Assembly: GCA_029237695.1 (NCBI GenBank)
Contig: CM055279.1
Location: forward strand, 4,544,323 to 4,608,322
Direction of reading: 5' to 3'
Source of the DNA: Conchocele bisecta
Taxonomy: Eukaryota; Mollusca; Bivalvia; Lucinida; Thyasiridae
DNA length: 64,000 nt
Part shown: positions 31,000 through 41,999 of the stretch, piece after piece
Layout of the letters: every line of letters begins with the position of its first letter
Position numbering within the stretch: position 1 is the stretch's first letter
Notes under the pieces: model-generated
The model's database searches: none
What the model was told of the DNA's origin: nothing
The model's input: only the letters and a program-made list of their open reading frames with translations
Position numbers and translations under genes: made by a program

Positions 31000-32815
31000 T
31001 GGCCGCAGCCATCTAATTTTAGTTTTAACTATATAAACAGTAAGTCTTGTGTGCGGTAGGTGATTGTTCATGTTCCACTCATACCATGTATTTTATACAC
31101 AGGAGAAATTGACCTTGTAGGTAGACCCTGGGTTACAAACTACAGATTGTCTTCGGCCCGGCTGTGTGCCCACATCAGGTAATTATTACTTACTGTCCTA
31201 TGGTTCTTACGTACTGTGACCCAGATTTCCCTGTACATCCGCACCGTCAGATCAGGGTCTACACTGTTTGAGAACTGGTATTTTCCCCAGTTTTGAACAT
31301 TAAAATATGACCTGTGCTGTGCGATCAGGGTCTACAGTATTCAAATGATTCAAATAACCTCCATATATCTCGTAAAATGTTAGCTTGTAACCGATCCCGG
31401 AGTATTTGGATAGATAATAAACTTGCAATTTTTCCTCAGTAAAATATTTTGCCAATTTATGTAAAGGGTGCATAATTATCATGTTAAGGACTCGTTCTAT
31501 AGATGATCATCGTTTGATTCAAATATAATTTCTTCGCAAATGTGATAACATATATATGTATAACATATATGTGAATACTGCCTCGTTACTGTATCCTATA
31601 CGGAACATGGGGTGGCCAAGTCAGCCATCTTTGTGTGTTCCAGCCATCAGCCAGTTTCACCTGTTCTGCCGTTTGACAAAGAACTTAAAATGTGAGGTAG
31701 AACTTATGATATAATGTAGATAATCACATGTAGAAAAGGCAGGACAACGGACTCCTATCCATTGTATTACACCAAACTGTAAAATATATCTGTTTTCTGG
31801 GTTCACAGGCACAAACATGTGCCTGTGAACCACCATAATGATTATAGATAGAATCATAGACACAAAATCGCACAGTGCATCACCTTTACCTGGTCAATCA
31901 CACAACACATACCGTATATACCCACTACTGTACTCTGTTATTAGGTACCAAATCCAGTGACATGTAAGCAGTTACCTGAATGGAATGTCCCTGCTGTCTG
32001 CTCACTACTATGCGATTAAATATGGATGTACCTGTGGGTAACGTGTACACTAACATTGGCTGTGCATCGGCATCTCATCGAAAAGTTTACACATCAAAAT
32101 TTATTTTGAGATTGATGGGAGAAATGCTCAGATATCTCGTCTTTTGTATAGTTTGCTGGCATAATATTTATAGCTTGCCGTTGTCATTTATGTATGTTAT
32201 GTATTGTACCAAATTTTATTTGGTTTACTGTCATATTAGTTGCTGTATGTGTTAAACGCACGAAGTGGTGAACTGTACGGTGGCTTGTACATACAAAGAT
32301 GGCGGAGATGGCAACTCAATGAACCATATAGTATATAGTAACAAGACAATGAAGCAATTACCATTGAAGCTGAGTGTATCTATCTATGACCTACTACCTT
32401 AAACTCCTTATTGCAGTTTCAAATCATTTCAGTACATACTTTTTGTTTTATGTAATGTGTGCATGTTTTTATTTTGTTTGTATATCATACGAATTAAATA
32501 ACCCTTTTAGTGAAGGATTGAAGTGAAAACAACTATCTTTTGAGTTTTTCTGTACTAAATTATGAAAAATTCACATTTGTGAATATTCGTGTTTAACAAT
32601 TGAGGATATTACATCAATATTACTTTGATTTTGGATGATTTCAGAAAATTGGCTTTACAAATAGACTTCCACTCAGTATGTATGCGCGGGAAGTGTATTT
32701 GCATTCGGCAATTTGGGTGTTTTAGATGTTTAACTGACGGACAATGATGCTGTAACCATCGCACCTTTTGCCAGCTGGCTCTGAACAGAAATGTGCGACA
32801 CAACGTATCTATTTT
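31000..32815. repeat. Segmental duplication, copy A (with 0.9 kb extra)
   Basis: 31000-31490 matches 33585-34105, and 32395-32815 matches 34105-34545 (for example ACAGACTACAGATTGTCTTC-type and TATGCGCGGGAAGTGTATTT segments). 31490-32395 has no counterpart in copy B. An exon-like stretch at 32640 (TTTCAG then AAAATTGGCTTTACAAAT) reads KIGFTN and MYAREVYLHSAIWVF before a stop, conserved between copies. Confidence 0.7.
31490..32395. other. Insert unique to duplication copy A
   Basis: No terminal repeat or coding signal recognised. AT-rich, with an open frame at 31980-32255 lacking supportive features. It may be an insertion in copy A or a deletion from copy B. Confidence 0.4.
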
Positions 32816-33584
32816 CTCTCACCTGTACAAACCGTAGCGTGTTTTCGCGAAACACCGTATCCTTCCTTTTATACAATTTCTTACGGAAACTCTACACCAT
32901 AACAGGCGGTACAAACCATGGCGAGATAAATCAGAAATTGCGATAATAACACGTGCGTGTTAGCCAGAAGTTGGCACTTTCATCACGCTCTCTCGATTCG
33001 TGTTCAAAAAGGTGTCGTCTTTGCAATCGAATTATCAGAAAATACGTTGTCATTAGTATTGTAAGCTTGAACCTTTGACATCATATTCATTACTGCGTTT
33101 GGACATACCAGATACGTTGCTCAGAAAAGCAATCAATTTTGGCTAGTTTCAACCGCCCCGTGATGCCTTAAGGGAAAAGTCTGATTTTTAAAGGTGTCAT
33201 ATTTCACCTCTAACCAGTATTGTTTGACAGAAGAACATGTTCCAAGATAACATCCAGCAGTTTTACTTTACTGCAGCTTTCATTTCGTACATTTTCTTTC
33301 ATTGCGTTTTACGCAAAATTGATGAAATTAGCAATTAAAATCTACTGCATTTCGACCAATTATAATAAAATTTATTAGTATACATTTCATATAATAAATA
33401 CATGTAAAAAAAATACCCATTTGTCTATATTGCGGAATAAGTAAAAATCAAACTTGGTGTGTAGATTCTTTATGGTGTGGAGATAAGTACCTTTTTTTCA
33501 ATGATTTTTTGACATCCGTGTCATGGATTATCTCCCAGTTTTGTACTTTTTCAATGTTGCCTCCATGAAATACCTCAGCATGCG
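32816..33584. other. Spacer between duplication copies
   Basis: 33120-33175 matches the 17755-17805 segment. Otherwise nothing recognised. Confidence 0.4.
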
Positions 33585-34545
33585 TGATATGCTGGCCGCA
33601 GTCATCTAGTTTATTTTAGTTTTAACTCTGTAAACAGTAATTCTTGTGTGCGGTAGGTTATTGTTGATGTTCCACTCATACCATGTATTTTATACACAGG
33701 ATTTAGTGACCGTACGGGTGGTTTGACTCTGGCTTACAGACTACAGATTGTCTTCGGCCCGGCTGTGTGCCCACAGTCGGTAATTGTTATTTACTGTCCT
33801 TTGGTTCTTACGCACTGTGACCCAGATCTCCCTGTACATCCTCACCGTCAGATCAGGGTCTACACTGTTTGAAAACTGGTATTTTCCGCAGTTTTGAAAA
33901 TGAAAATATGACCTGTGCTGCGCGATCAGGGTCTACAATATTCCAATGATTCAAATAACCTCCATATATCTCGTAAAATGTTAGCTTGTAACAGATCTCC
34001 GATTATTTTGATAGATAATTAAATTGCTATTTTTCCTCAGTAATTAATTTTGCCAAATTATGTAATGGGTGAATAATTTATGTAATGGGTGAATAATTAT
34101 CATGTTAAACTCCTTATTGCATTTTTAAATCATTTCAGTATATATTTTTTGTTTTAGGTAATGTTTGCATGCTTTTATTTGTATTGTGTTTGTACATCAT
34201 ACTAATGAAATACCCCTTTTAGTGAACGTTTGAAGTGAAAAAAACTACCTTTGTGTTTTTCTATACTAAATTACGAAAAATGCACATGTGTGAATAGTCA
34301 TGTTTACCAATTGAGGATATTACATCAATATTACTTTACTTTTGTATGATTTCAGAAAATTGGCTTTACAAATGGACTTCCACTCGGTATGTATGCGCGG
34401 GAAGTGTATTTGCATTCGGCAATTTGGGTGTTTTAGGTTTTTAAAAAAACACGAGCAACTGACGGACAATGATGCTGTAACCATCGCAACATTTTTTGAC
34501 GTAAGAAAATGGCCCAGTGGTTTTGCACAGAAATGTGAAGGTAAA
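33585..34545. repeat. Segmental duplication, copy B
   Basis: Co-linear with 31000-31490 plus 32395-32815. It contains a small tandem duplication at 34063-34098 (TTTATGTAATGGGTGAATAA) and the same exon-like KIGFTNGLPLGMYAREVYLH reading at 34354. The 34342-34713 frame crosses into G-rich repeat and is not supported as a gene. Confidence 0.7.
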
Positions 34546-34599
34546 ACAGGTCAAGGTCATGTTAATGGCGGTGTTCCTTATGCAAAGGTTCCATATGAA

Positions 34600-34880
34600 A
34601 ATTATTGGGGTGGTGGGGGGTGGGGGTGGGTAGGGAGTATTGAGGGTCCAAAAGGGCCCGATGTTGCTAGGGGGTCCGGGGTCATGCTCCCCCGTGATAT
34701 CTTTGAAATCTGAGAGGCGTTGAACGCCATTTCCTGTATTCTCAGGGCACAGTCCTGAGGGCCCAAACCTTGTTGCTAGGGGGGTCCGGAGGCATGCTCC
34801 CCCTGAACCTTTTGATGAAGGGGGGTGGTGCAGGCCCCCCCTCCCCCCCCCCCCCCCCGCCCCCCCCCCCCCACTTCCGC
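34600..34880. repeat. G-rich tract, duplicated GGGGGTCCGG segment and poly-C
   Basis: GGTGGTGGGGGGTGGGGGTG at about 34610, then GGGGGTCCGG..CATGCTCCCC twice (about 34671 and 34784), then a C tract of nearly 40 nt at 34834-34873. G-quadruplex or i-motif formation is plausible. Confidence 0.75.
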
Positions 34881-34887
34881 CTCACCT

Positions 34888-35069
34888 AGGTACATGCCCA
34901 CTCAGTAGGCACAAACTGTTCATTATAGGAATTAAATACGTGTATAATTGTGTCACTGTTCCACCAGTTACGAGTGCCCGCTATGCAGATATAATCATTT
35001 AATCATCGCCCCTAATATCCCTGGTATAAAGAACACTTTGTGCTTACTCAGTGGGCATGCACCTTTAAA
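34888..35069. mobile_element. MITE family H, complete
   Basis: AGGTACATGCCCACTCAGTA opens it and CTCAGTGGGCATGCACCTTT closes it, with GGCACAAACTGTTCATTATA and its counterpart TATAAAGAACACTTTGTGC subterminal. 182 bp, no coding. It lies about 195 bp before the possible first exon of the NHL gene. Confidence 0.8.
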
Positions 35070-35207
35070 CCGCAAATCAAATATCGTCCTATTTGTCGAA
35101 CTATGTGCCACGCGATTCTCTGTACATTTCACGAGAAAACGGTATTCATTGTCTTTGCAGCCAACGTTGTTACAATTATATCTGCGTCTGCGCAGTCAGG
35201 ACCAGGA

Positions 35208-35214
35208 TATATAG
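35208..35214 (+). promoter_or_regulatory. Candidate TATA box for the NHL gene
   Basis: GGATATATAGAC lies 50 nt before the ATG at 35264, leaving room for a start site near 35238 and a short leader. Core promoter assignment by position only. Confidence 0.3.
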
Positions 35215-35263
35215 ACAAAGAGCACGTGGCGGCGACTCAGTCGCGGACAAATATCGGCTAACA

Positions 35264-35294
35264 ATGAATATGAGTTCCGCCGTGTTTGAAAAAT
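35264..35294 (+). CDS. Possible first exon of the NHL-propeller gene
   Basis: ATG with A at -3 (CTAACAATGA) encodes MNMSSAVFEK and ends at a strong donor, AAAT|GTGAGT, in phase 1. The acceptor before 36646 also gives phase 1, so the join reads FEK-Y-MAGAGAAP. The intron would be 1351 nt. The phase match and TATA-like box support it, but the match could be chance; the gene may instead start at the ATG at 36648 or use this as part of a leader. Confidence 0.4.
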
Positions 35295-35339
35295 GTGAGT
35301 ACATGTATTCTGTTATTTTAATCGAAAGTAGAAAATAAT

Positions 35340-36026
35340 GACTGGTCGATGCTGAGCTGTGCTGAGCTGGGCTCAGCCTCGACACACACGAAATAATAAA
35401 GTTGGAGAATACGCTGAGAAAAATTTATGGCGCCCGCGTCCAGATGGCTCTATATCAAAACAGCAAATTCTGTTGACAGTGATTAGACTGCGCAGATGTG
35501 CAGGCCGGGTTGGTTAAGCACGGTACGGGAATTGCACATACTATTTTGCGAGTATGAAACGGTCTGAAGGTGGGAGGTAAATATAAGAACTGGTACAAAA
35601 TTCACCAAAATAAAGGAGAATATACTAAAACACTGTTTACCACCCATTTCAGTTGGGCTCGCAGCTCAGTACTTTCAGTACTTTGATTCTGACAGGAACG
35701 GAAGCAGGACAGCGGGGTCGAAAATCATCACGTCACAACAGCCGCAGAGCCCCAGAGCCACATCACACTTCATTCACCTGTGTCCTGCCATACAAAATAA
35801 TCCATTCCAAACTATAGATATTGGCTGTGTACTAGAGCCCTTGTGTAAACACCGTCTGCACATACATTAATACACCACATCAGTGCACCCGAACCTGCCT
35901 CAAAGTACCTGCAACACAAACTTATGTATTTTTCTATAGACGATGTTTTGACCCGGAAGCAGTCTATCTGTGTACCGAGGTCAATTGTCACCTCGTGCAC
36001 CTTAATTTTATCGAACCATATTGGAC
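35340..36026. other. Intron or intergenic, nothing recognised
   Basis: 35342-35380 is a run of GCTGAGCTG repeats. The minus frame at 35812-36102 has no supported features. No B-box or RING-coding exon was found here. Confidence 0.4.
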
Positions 36027-36221
36027 TGACAGGTTGAAGTAACGTGCCAATGTATACACGTACAATAAATATGCATAAAATCACCAATAAGTGAGAAAAC
36101 AATACGCTAACATTTGTTTACTCCTTCTTATACCACATTAATGAGTAAATCATGTGTTTAGCTTATTTTGTTACCACTTATTGATGCTTTTATGTATATT
36201 TTATGTAATCTTCAACCTGTG
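36027..36221. mobile_element. MITE family M, copy 1
   Basis: ACAGGTTGAAGTAA on the left and TAATCTTCAACCTGTG on the right, with TATTGATGCTTTTATGTATA inside. The second copy is at 43145-43314. Confidence 0.65.
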
Positions 36222-36392
36222 ATTCTACTGGAATGCATAATCTCTAACGTATGCTAACAGCTTTGCGACCAAACACAGACACAACAGTGGCGTGCGGCGT
36301 ATCGTGGATTATAATACTTACATACAGCCGGGACTGTGGAGAATACTTGTGTCAGGAATATTTCCAAATCCACCCCAGAGTAAAGTGCACCT

Positions 36393-36630
36393 GTAGCCGA
36401 TTTCACGAACAAAGTATACTTTGAGAGAGAACATTTCAATTTATTAATTTTTATTATACTGAATGCATTACATTATCACAGACATTTTGGCTGTGATAAT
36501 GTAATGAATTCAGTATAATAATTCTGCATACTTTTAATCATCAAATATATGAATACGTTAGTTCTATATGACATACAAATACATGGTTACTCCCTCTAAG
36601 TTTACTTGCAATGTTGGTGAAATAGCCTAC
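36393..36630. mobile_element. Foldback family Q, copy 1, abutting the NHL gene
   Basis: GTAGCCGATTTCACGAAC on the left and GGTGAAATAGCCTAC on the right. The centre holds a long hairpin at 36451-36521 (ACTGAATGCATTACATTATC and complement). The last base is 15 bp before the NHL coding exon, so its sequence supplies the putative acceptor region. A shorter copy at 38430-38505 lies downstream of the same gene. Confidence 0.7.
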
Positions 36631-36647
36631 TGTTGAATAAAGCAGAT

Positions 36648-37784
36648 ATGGCAGGAGCGGGGGCCGCGCCCACTAAGGCCGGTGACGCCATCTTTGACAG
36701 ACTCGTCGCCGACGAGGAGGAGAAATGTAGCGATCACGTGGACGCCATAACTCGCCGATTAAACGATGTCTGTGAGTTAAGTCGCGAATACGTCGATCGA
36801 ATCACGGACGGACGGGCGGACATCGGCGACGAAGAAAAGAAAGGTCGCAATAATATTCTGGTTCCTTTGTTGAAGGAGGCTGAAACTTTCATCGCCGAGT
36901 GCAAAACATCAACTTCCGATATTTCACATAAATGCAACGTAGAGTCGTGCGTGTTGGTAGGGAATACAACAGTATTGGATCAGCTACAGAGTGTTGGTGC
37001 TCTTGCCCTTGGAACCTTCCAATGTCTGGGTGACGACATCAATGTCCGCGGACCTACAGATCGCGACAACTGTGACATCACAGGTTTACTCGCGCTCACC
37101 GACGGCCGGCTACTACTATCGGACTATTACAATGACAACATAAAGCTGTTTGACGTCAACCATAAACTCGTGTCCCACGTTAAGCTACAATCCGGTCCCT
37201 GCGACATTGCGGAGATAGACGGCGGGCAGGTGGCCGTCTGTCTGAGAGAGAGCAAGACGATCCAGTTTGTGTCGGTGTCCGGCATCCTGACCCTCGGGCG
37301 GATCATCGAGACCGCAGTGACATGCTGGAGTGTGACCAGATGTGACGACAACCTGGCGGCGGTAGACTTATCACCAGACATTGTGGAGATTGACATGAGG
37401 GGTAGGAAGGTGACAACTGTATGGACATGTCCTGATGGTGACCTCCTGCATATAATCCACAATACCCGGGGGGAGTTGATCACGGCAGGCTGGGGCGCGG
37501 TAACACGTGTGACCCGGGATGGCGTCGTGCTGGGCCGATACCAGGGAGACAACTTGGGGATTCCACGCGGACTCGCCGTCCACCCAGACGGAAGTATCTA
37601 TGTCTGCGGCTCCTGGTCTGACAACATCCTCCACATAACGGCAGATTGTACCCGCAGTATTGAAGTATTCGGGGACGGACAGATTGCGGGGCCTTGGTGC
37701 GTCTGTTACAACCAACACCACAATTCACTGTACGTAGCTCAGGACCGTAATGACTCTATGAAAGTATTTCGTCTCGGGTATTAA
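36648..37784 (+). CDS. TRIM-like NHL beta-propeller protein without RING or B-box
   Basis: 378 residues from the ATG at 36648 (frame open 5 codons upstream; AG at 36644-36645 is a possible acceptor, exon 36646..37784). Residues about 10-95 are a charged, Cys-containing helical region (ADEEEKCSDHVDAITRRLND) likely to form a coiled coil. From about 125 to the end are NHL-type blades, such as GRLLLSDYYNDNIKLFD, GLAVHPDGSIYVCGSWSDN and LYVAQDRNDSMKVFRLGY. The architecture is that of the C-terminal half of TRIM2/3/56/71-like proteins. With no RING it should lack ubiquitin-ligase activity and may act as an adaptor or binding protein; that is inference. GC content is clearly above the flanks, the frame is intact, and AATAAA follows at 38026, so it appears functional. 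Confidence 0.8.
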   Translation: MAGAGAAPTKAGDAIFDRLVADEEEKCSDHVDAITRRLNDVCELSREYVDRITDGRADIGDEEKKGRNNILVPLLKEAETFIAECKTSTSDISHKCNVESCVLVGNTTVLDQLQSVGALALGTFQCLGDDINVRGPTDRDNCDITGLLALTDGRLLLSDYYNDNIKLFDVNHKLVSHVKLQSGPCDIAEIDGGQVAVCLRESKTIQFVSVSGILTLGRIIETAVTCWSVTRCDDNLAAVDLSPDIVEIDMRGRKVTTVWTCPDGDLLHIIHNTRGELITAGWGAVTRVTRDGVVLGRYQGDNLGIPRGLAVHPDGSIYVCGSWSDNILHITADCTRSIEVFGDGQIAGPWCVCYNQHHNSLYVAQDRNDSMKVFRLGY

Positions 37785-38025
37785 AGGCACTGGGTCTCAG
37801 ATATACAGACATGTAGATATGGATGAACCAGATCAGGAAAACATGGATTGATTGGATTGTGAAAAATGGAATTTGTGAAAATAATGTTTTTTTATAATGT
37901 TTATAATACTGAAACAATAGTTATTTTCCAGTATTATAAATTGGAAGTGATTCTGAAGTGCTGTCGAAGCATGTTTTAAATTATTCTAAATTTGTAAAAA
38001 CATGTTTTTGATGATAAAAATGGAA

Positions 38026-38031
38026 AATAAA
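38026..38031 (+). other. Candidate polyadenylation signal AATAAA
   Basis: First canonical hexamer after the NHL stop codon, 242 nt downstream. A second is at about 38388. Confidence 0.4.
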
Positions 38032-38429
38032 CAGCAGACGACAAAATAGTTGTGACTTGAAGACTGTCTTGATATTAAAGTGGCATTTTCCTGTGGATTT
38101 TTTTTAAAAAAAACGGTGATAAAATATCAACTTTACATATTTTTAAATTAAATAACTTTGGGTTATTTCAGTAAGCATGTAAATAGTAGTTGTGGAATAT
38201 TTTAAGCTTTTATTGTTTATAGAAATAAAAAACAAATTGTGAATATTTTTTTGTTGGGTAAAACATTGTATTGAAATTAACAATATAATACTGGTGTATG
38301 TTTGTAAATGTAAACTAGGGTTCAATCCAAGTGTTTGTACAGTTAGATGATGTATACGTTCAGCTTTATTGAAAAATATAAAATTCCAATAAACAAATAG
38401 CAGCCTTCAAGTTGGGTCGGTGATGTTCT

Positions 38430-38505
38430 GTAGCCGATTTCATCAAAATTGCAAAGTATACTTTGCTAGATAAGTATAATTTGCAATGTTGATGAAATCG
38501 GCTAC
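38430..38505. mobile_element. Foldback family Q, short copy
   Basis: GTAGCCGATTTCATCAAAAT and its complement form arms of about 33 bp, with AAGTATACTTTGC between. Same family as 36393-36630. Confidence 0.8.
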
Positions 38506-38790
38506 TGGACTAACGACAAAACATTAAGATAGCGCTGTAAGGTTAAATTAATTTCACTAGCGACTATAATGGAAACTTATTAATTATTATCTCTAGACCT
38601 GCCTTCAGCCTTTCTTGAGGTAAAGTATGACAAAATAAATTTTGTTCCATGAATAATTATTTATTTTAGTATATAATTTGAAATATTTTTAGTTCTTCAC
38701 ATAGAAGGCAATATGTTGATAATATCGTTAAATGCTGTCTCAGCAGCACTGTAATTTCCAAATTTTCCCGGGCGGGGGGTGGTGTTTCCT
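38506..38790. other. Intergenic, nothing recognised
   Basis: AT-rich; a short G run at 38770. A family B scrap (CCTCAACTTTCGATGTCATT) is at 38788-38810. Confidence 0.4.
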
Positions 38791-38809
38791 CAACTTTCGA
38801 TGTCATTTA

Positions 38810-39340
38810 CAGAAAATCCGTCGGGGGATACTATGGATTTGACAGCGGTCCGCGTCCGCGTCCGCCGCAGACACTTCTTGTCCGGAGCATAACTCGAACA
38901 CCCTTTGGAATATTTTCATGAAACTTCACACATGCATAGACCACAACCCGAAGGTGTGTCGCGCACAAGAATGACAACTTTTGCATAGCTACATTTTGAG
39001 TTATCTCCCTTTTTTTGTTTTGCGCACTGATTTCGTGTCCGGAGCATAACTCGACCACCCTTTGGAATATTTTCATGAAACTTCACACATGCATAGACCA
39101 CGACCCGAAGGTGTGTCGCGCACAAGAATGACAACTCTTGCATAGCTAATTTTTGAGTTATCTCCCTTTTTTGTTTCGCGCACTGATTGACCATAACTCG
39201 ACCACCCTTTGGAATATTTTTATGAAACTTCACACATTCAATTAGATCACGAACCGAAGGTGTGTCGTGCACAACTCATAGCTAATTTTTGAGTTATCTC
39301 CCTTTTTTGTTTTGCGCACTCTACAAACTGGACAATAATG
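38810..39340 (-). repeat. Tandem element, about 155-bp units (first part)
   Basis: Head GTCCGCGTCCGCGTCCGCCG, then units with GCATAACTCGAACACCCTTT, TTTCATGAAACTTCACACAT and TAGTTATCTCCCTTT-type ends at 38887, 39047 and 39192. Three more partial units lie at 42050-42365, beyond the intervening arrays, so one element was probably split by later insertions. Confidence 0.7.
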
Positions 39341-39479
39341 CATGAAGACCCGTTTTCTCGTCTGCTCTGTACACCTTTTCTCGTGTGCTCTGTACACCTT
39401 ACCTGTAGAGAGAACAATAGAGACTGGGAGAACCATGTGCTAGCATGGGCTATCATGTGCAGATGTCCAGTGCTTGACC

Positions 39480-40430
39480 ACTGTTGACCACAGGTAATTT
39501 ATACAGGTAAAATACTACATTGGATACCGTGTTGAAAATATTGTGGCATTATGTGGACCTGTGCAGATATATGTAGATAAATATAGGACTATTAAAAAAA
39601 TTCTGGGCTCCAGTAGCAAGTATTATTATTTTTATACTTTTTTTTACATTTTTTTTTTTTTTTTTTCATTTTTTTTTTAAATTATTTTTCAATTTTTGTC
39701 TAGTAGCATAAGATCGTAAGTGCCATATACAGACTATTCACCTGTGCATGTGCTAGCATGTGCAACTTACCACTGACCACTTACAGGTAAGTTATACAGG
39801 TATATGATTATATTACATTTCCGTAAACTGTGTTGAAAATATTGTGGCAATATGTGGACCTGTATATATATGATATGTAGATAAATATAGGACTATTAAA
39901 AAACATTCTGGGCTCCAGTAGGGAGCATTATTCTTTTATTTTTTTTAAATTTAATTTTTTTTTTTATTTTTTTTTTTTTTTCCATTTTTTTTTTCCATTC
40001 TTTTTCAATTTTTTAACTGACCACTAACTTATTACAGGTAATTTATACACATACATTATTACATTTCCGTAAACTGTGTTGACAATATTGTGGCAGTATG
40101 TGGACCTGTGCAGATATATGTAGATAAATATAGGACTATTAACAAAAATTCTGGGCTGCAGTAGCGAGCATTATTTTTATTTTTTTTTTGTATATTACAT
40201 TTCCGTAAACTGTGTTGAAAATATTGTGGCATTATGTGGACCTGTGCAGATATATGTAGATAAACATAGGACTATTAAAAAAAAATTCTGGGCTCCAGTA
40301 GCAAGCATTATTATTTTTAATTTTTAAACTTTTTTTTTCCATTTTTTTTTTCATTTTTTTTTCTTCAAATTCTTTTTTCAATTTTTGTCTAGTAGCATTA
40401 GGTCGTAAGTGCTATATACGACTATTATCA
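39480..40430. repeat. T-tract-separated tandem array
   Basis: Four copies of a block with TTTCCGTAAACTGTGTTGAA, TGTGGACCTGTGCAGATATA and AAATTCTGGGCTCCAGTAGC at about 39520, 39820, 40065 and 40200, each followed by long T-rich tracts. GTCTAGTAGCATNAGRTCGT marks two larger period ends (39698 and 40388). Confidence 0.75.
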
Positions 40431-40439
40431 TATAATAAA

Positions 40440-40505
40440 ACAATTATTGACTAGTGAGCCATAGAATATAATCTGATATTCTATGGCTCACTAGTCAATA
40501 ATTGT
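40440..40505. repeat. Perfect 30-bp inverted repeat
   Basis: Arms 40440-40469 and 40476-40505 (GACTAGTGAGCCATAGAATA and complement) are identical with a 6-nt loop. It sits exactly between two different tandem arrays. Confidence 0.9.
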
Positions 40506-40509
40506 ATAA

Positions 40510-41980
40510 TATGTTCGGGCCAGTGAAAATTGCTTTCGGGCCCAGGCAAGTATTCATTCGTAGGAACTGCTGCGTCCCGTCCTCCGTCCGTCACACTTTA
40601 ACACTCGGGTAAATGTCTCATATTCTCATCCGGGTCGACGCATCTGCTGGGCATATTCATATTTTACACATGCTCTGATGGTCACTACCGTCCTGTGCCA
40701 AATCCGCGTTCGTCCTGCCCCCGCCACCGCCCAGGGTCAAGGTCACATACTTGGTGCTTCAAAAACTTTAACGCTCGGGTTAATATCTTATAATTTCTGT
40801 TTTCTTTCATCAGGATCACTTCATATTTCATATACAAATTGCTCTAATGTCCTCTACGCCCTTTGATGCATCCACGCCAAATCCGCCCGACGTTCGTCCT
40901 GCCCCCGCCAATCCCGGAGGGTCAAGGTTACATACTTGGTGCTTCAAAAACTTTAACGCTCGGGTAAATATCTTATAATTTCTGTTTTCTTTCACGGATA
41001 AGCTTCATATTTGATATACGCATTGCTCTAATGGTCCTCTACCGCCCTGTGCCAAATCCACGTTTGTCCTGCCCCGCCATTCCCAGGGTCAAGGTCACAT
41101 ACTTGGTGCTTCAAAAACTTTAACGCTCAGGTAAATATCTTATCCTTTTTATTTCCATTCAAGGATCAACTTCATATTTCATATAGGCGTTGCTCTAATG
41201 ATCCTCTACCGCCCTGTGCCAAATCCACGTTCGTCCTGCCCCCGCCAAGCCCAGGGTCAAGGTCACATACTTAGTGCTTCAAAAACTTTAACGCTCGGGT
41301 AAATATCTTATAATTTCTGTTTTCTTTCATATTTCATATACGCATTGCTCTAATGGTCCTCTACCGCCCTGTGCCAAATCCACGTTCATCCTGCCCCCGC
41401 CAATCCCAGGGTCAAGGTCACATACTTGGTGCTTCAAAAACTTTAATGCACAGGTAAATATCTTATAATTTTTCTTTCCATTCACGGATCAACTTCATAT
41501 TTCATATATGCTATGCGTTGCTCTAATGGTCCTCTACCGCCCTGTGCCAAATCCACGTTCGTCTAGCCCCCGCCAATCCCAGGGTTAACATCACATACTT
41601 AGTGCTTCAAAAACTTTAACGCTCAGGTAAATATCTTATAATTTTTCTTTCCATTCACGGATCAACTTCATATTTCAAACATGCGTTGCTCTAATGGTCC
41701 TCTACCGCCTTGTGCCAAATCCACGTTCGTCCCGCCCCCGCCAAGCCCAGGGTTAACATCACATACTTAGTGCTTCAAAAACTTTAACGCTCAGGTAAAT
41801 ATCTTATAATTTCTGTTTTCTTTCACGGATCAGCTGCATATTTCATATATGCATTGCTCTAATGGTCCTCTACCGCCCTGTGCCAAATCCACGTTCGTCC
41901 TGCCCCCGCCAAGCCCAGGGTCAGGTCACATACTTGGTGCTTCAAAAACTTTAACTCTCAGGTAAAAGTTTTGATTTTGA
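40510..41980 (+). mobile_element. Pearl-like array, about 8 x 167 bp
   Basis: Head with TTCGGGCC / GGGCCC pairing and CGTCCCGTCCTCCGTCCGTC. CAAAAACTTTAACGCTC marks unit starts at 40760, 40945, 41112, 41280, 41435, 41608, 41776 and 41943 (mostly 167-173 bp). Each unit has ATTGCTCTAATGGTCCTCTA, GCCAAATCCACGTTCGTC and, in most, GGGTCAAGGTCACATACTT. No coding frame is conserved between units. Confidence 0.75.
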
Positions 41981-41999
41981 CTTGGAAATTTGGCCTCAT

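Noticed and set aside
34342..34713. 123-codon frame in duplication copy B
   Set aside because: It spans an exon-like duplication core and then a G-rich repeat; copy A has no equivalent continuous frame.
37127..37728. Minus-strand frames of 82-141 codons
   Set aside because: Shadows of the NHL-propeller coding exon on the plus strand.
40510..41980. Possible CRISPR-like array of regularly spaced repeats
   Set aside because: Whole units are repeated, with no unique spacers and no cas genes; the genome is eukaryotic.
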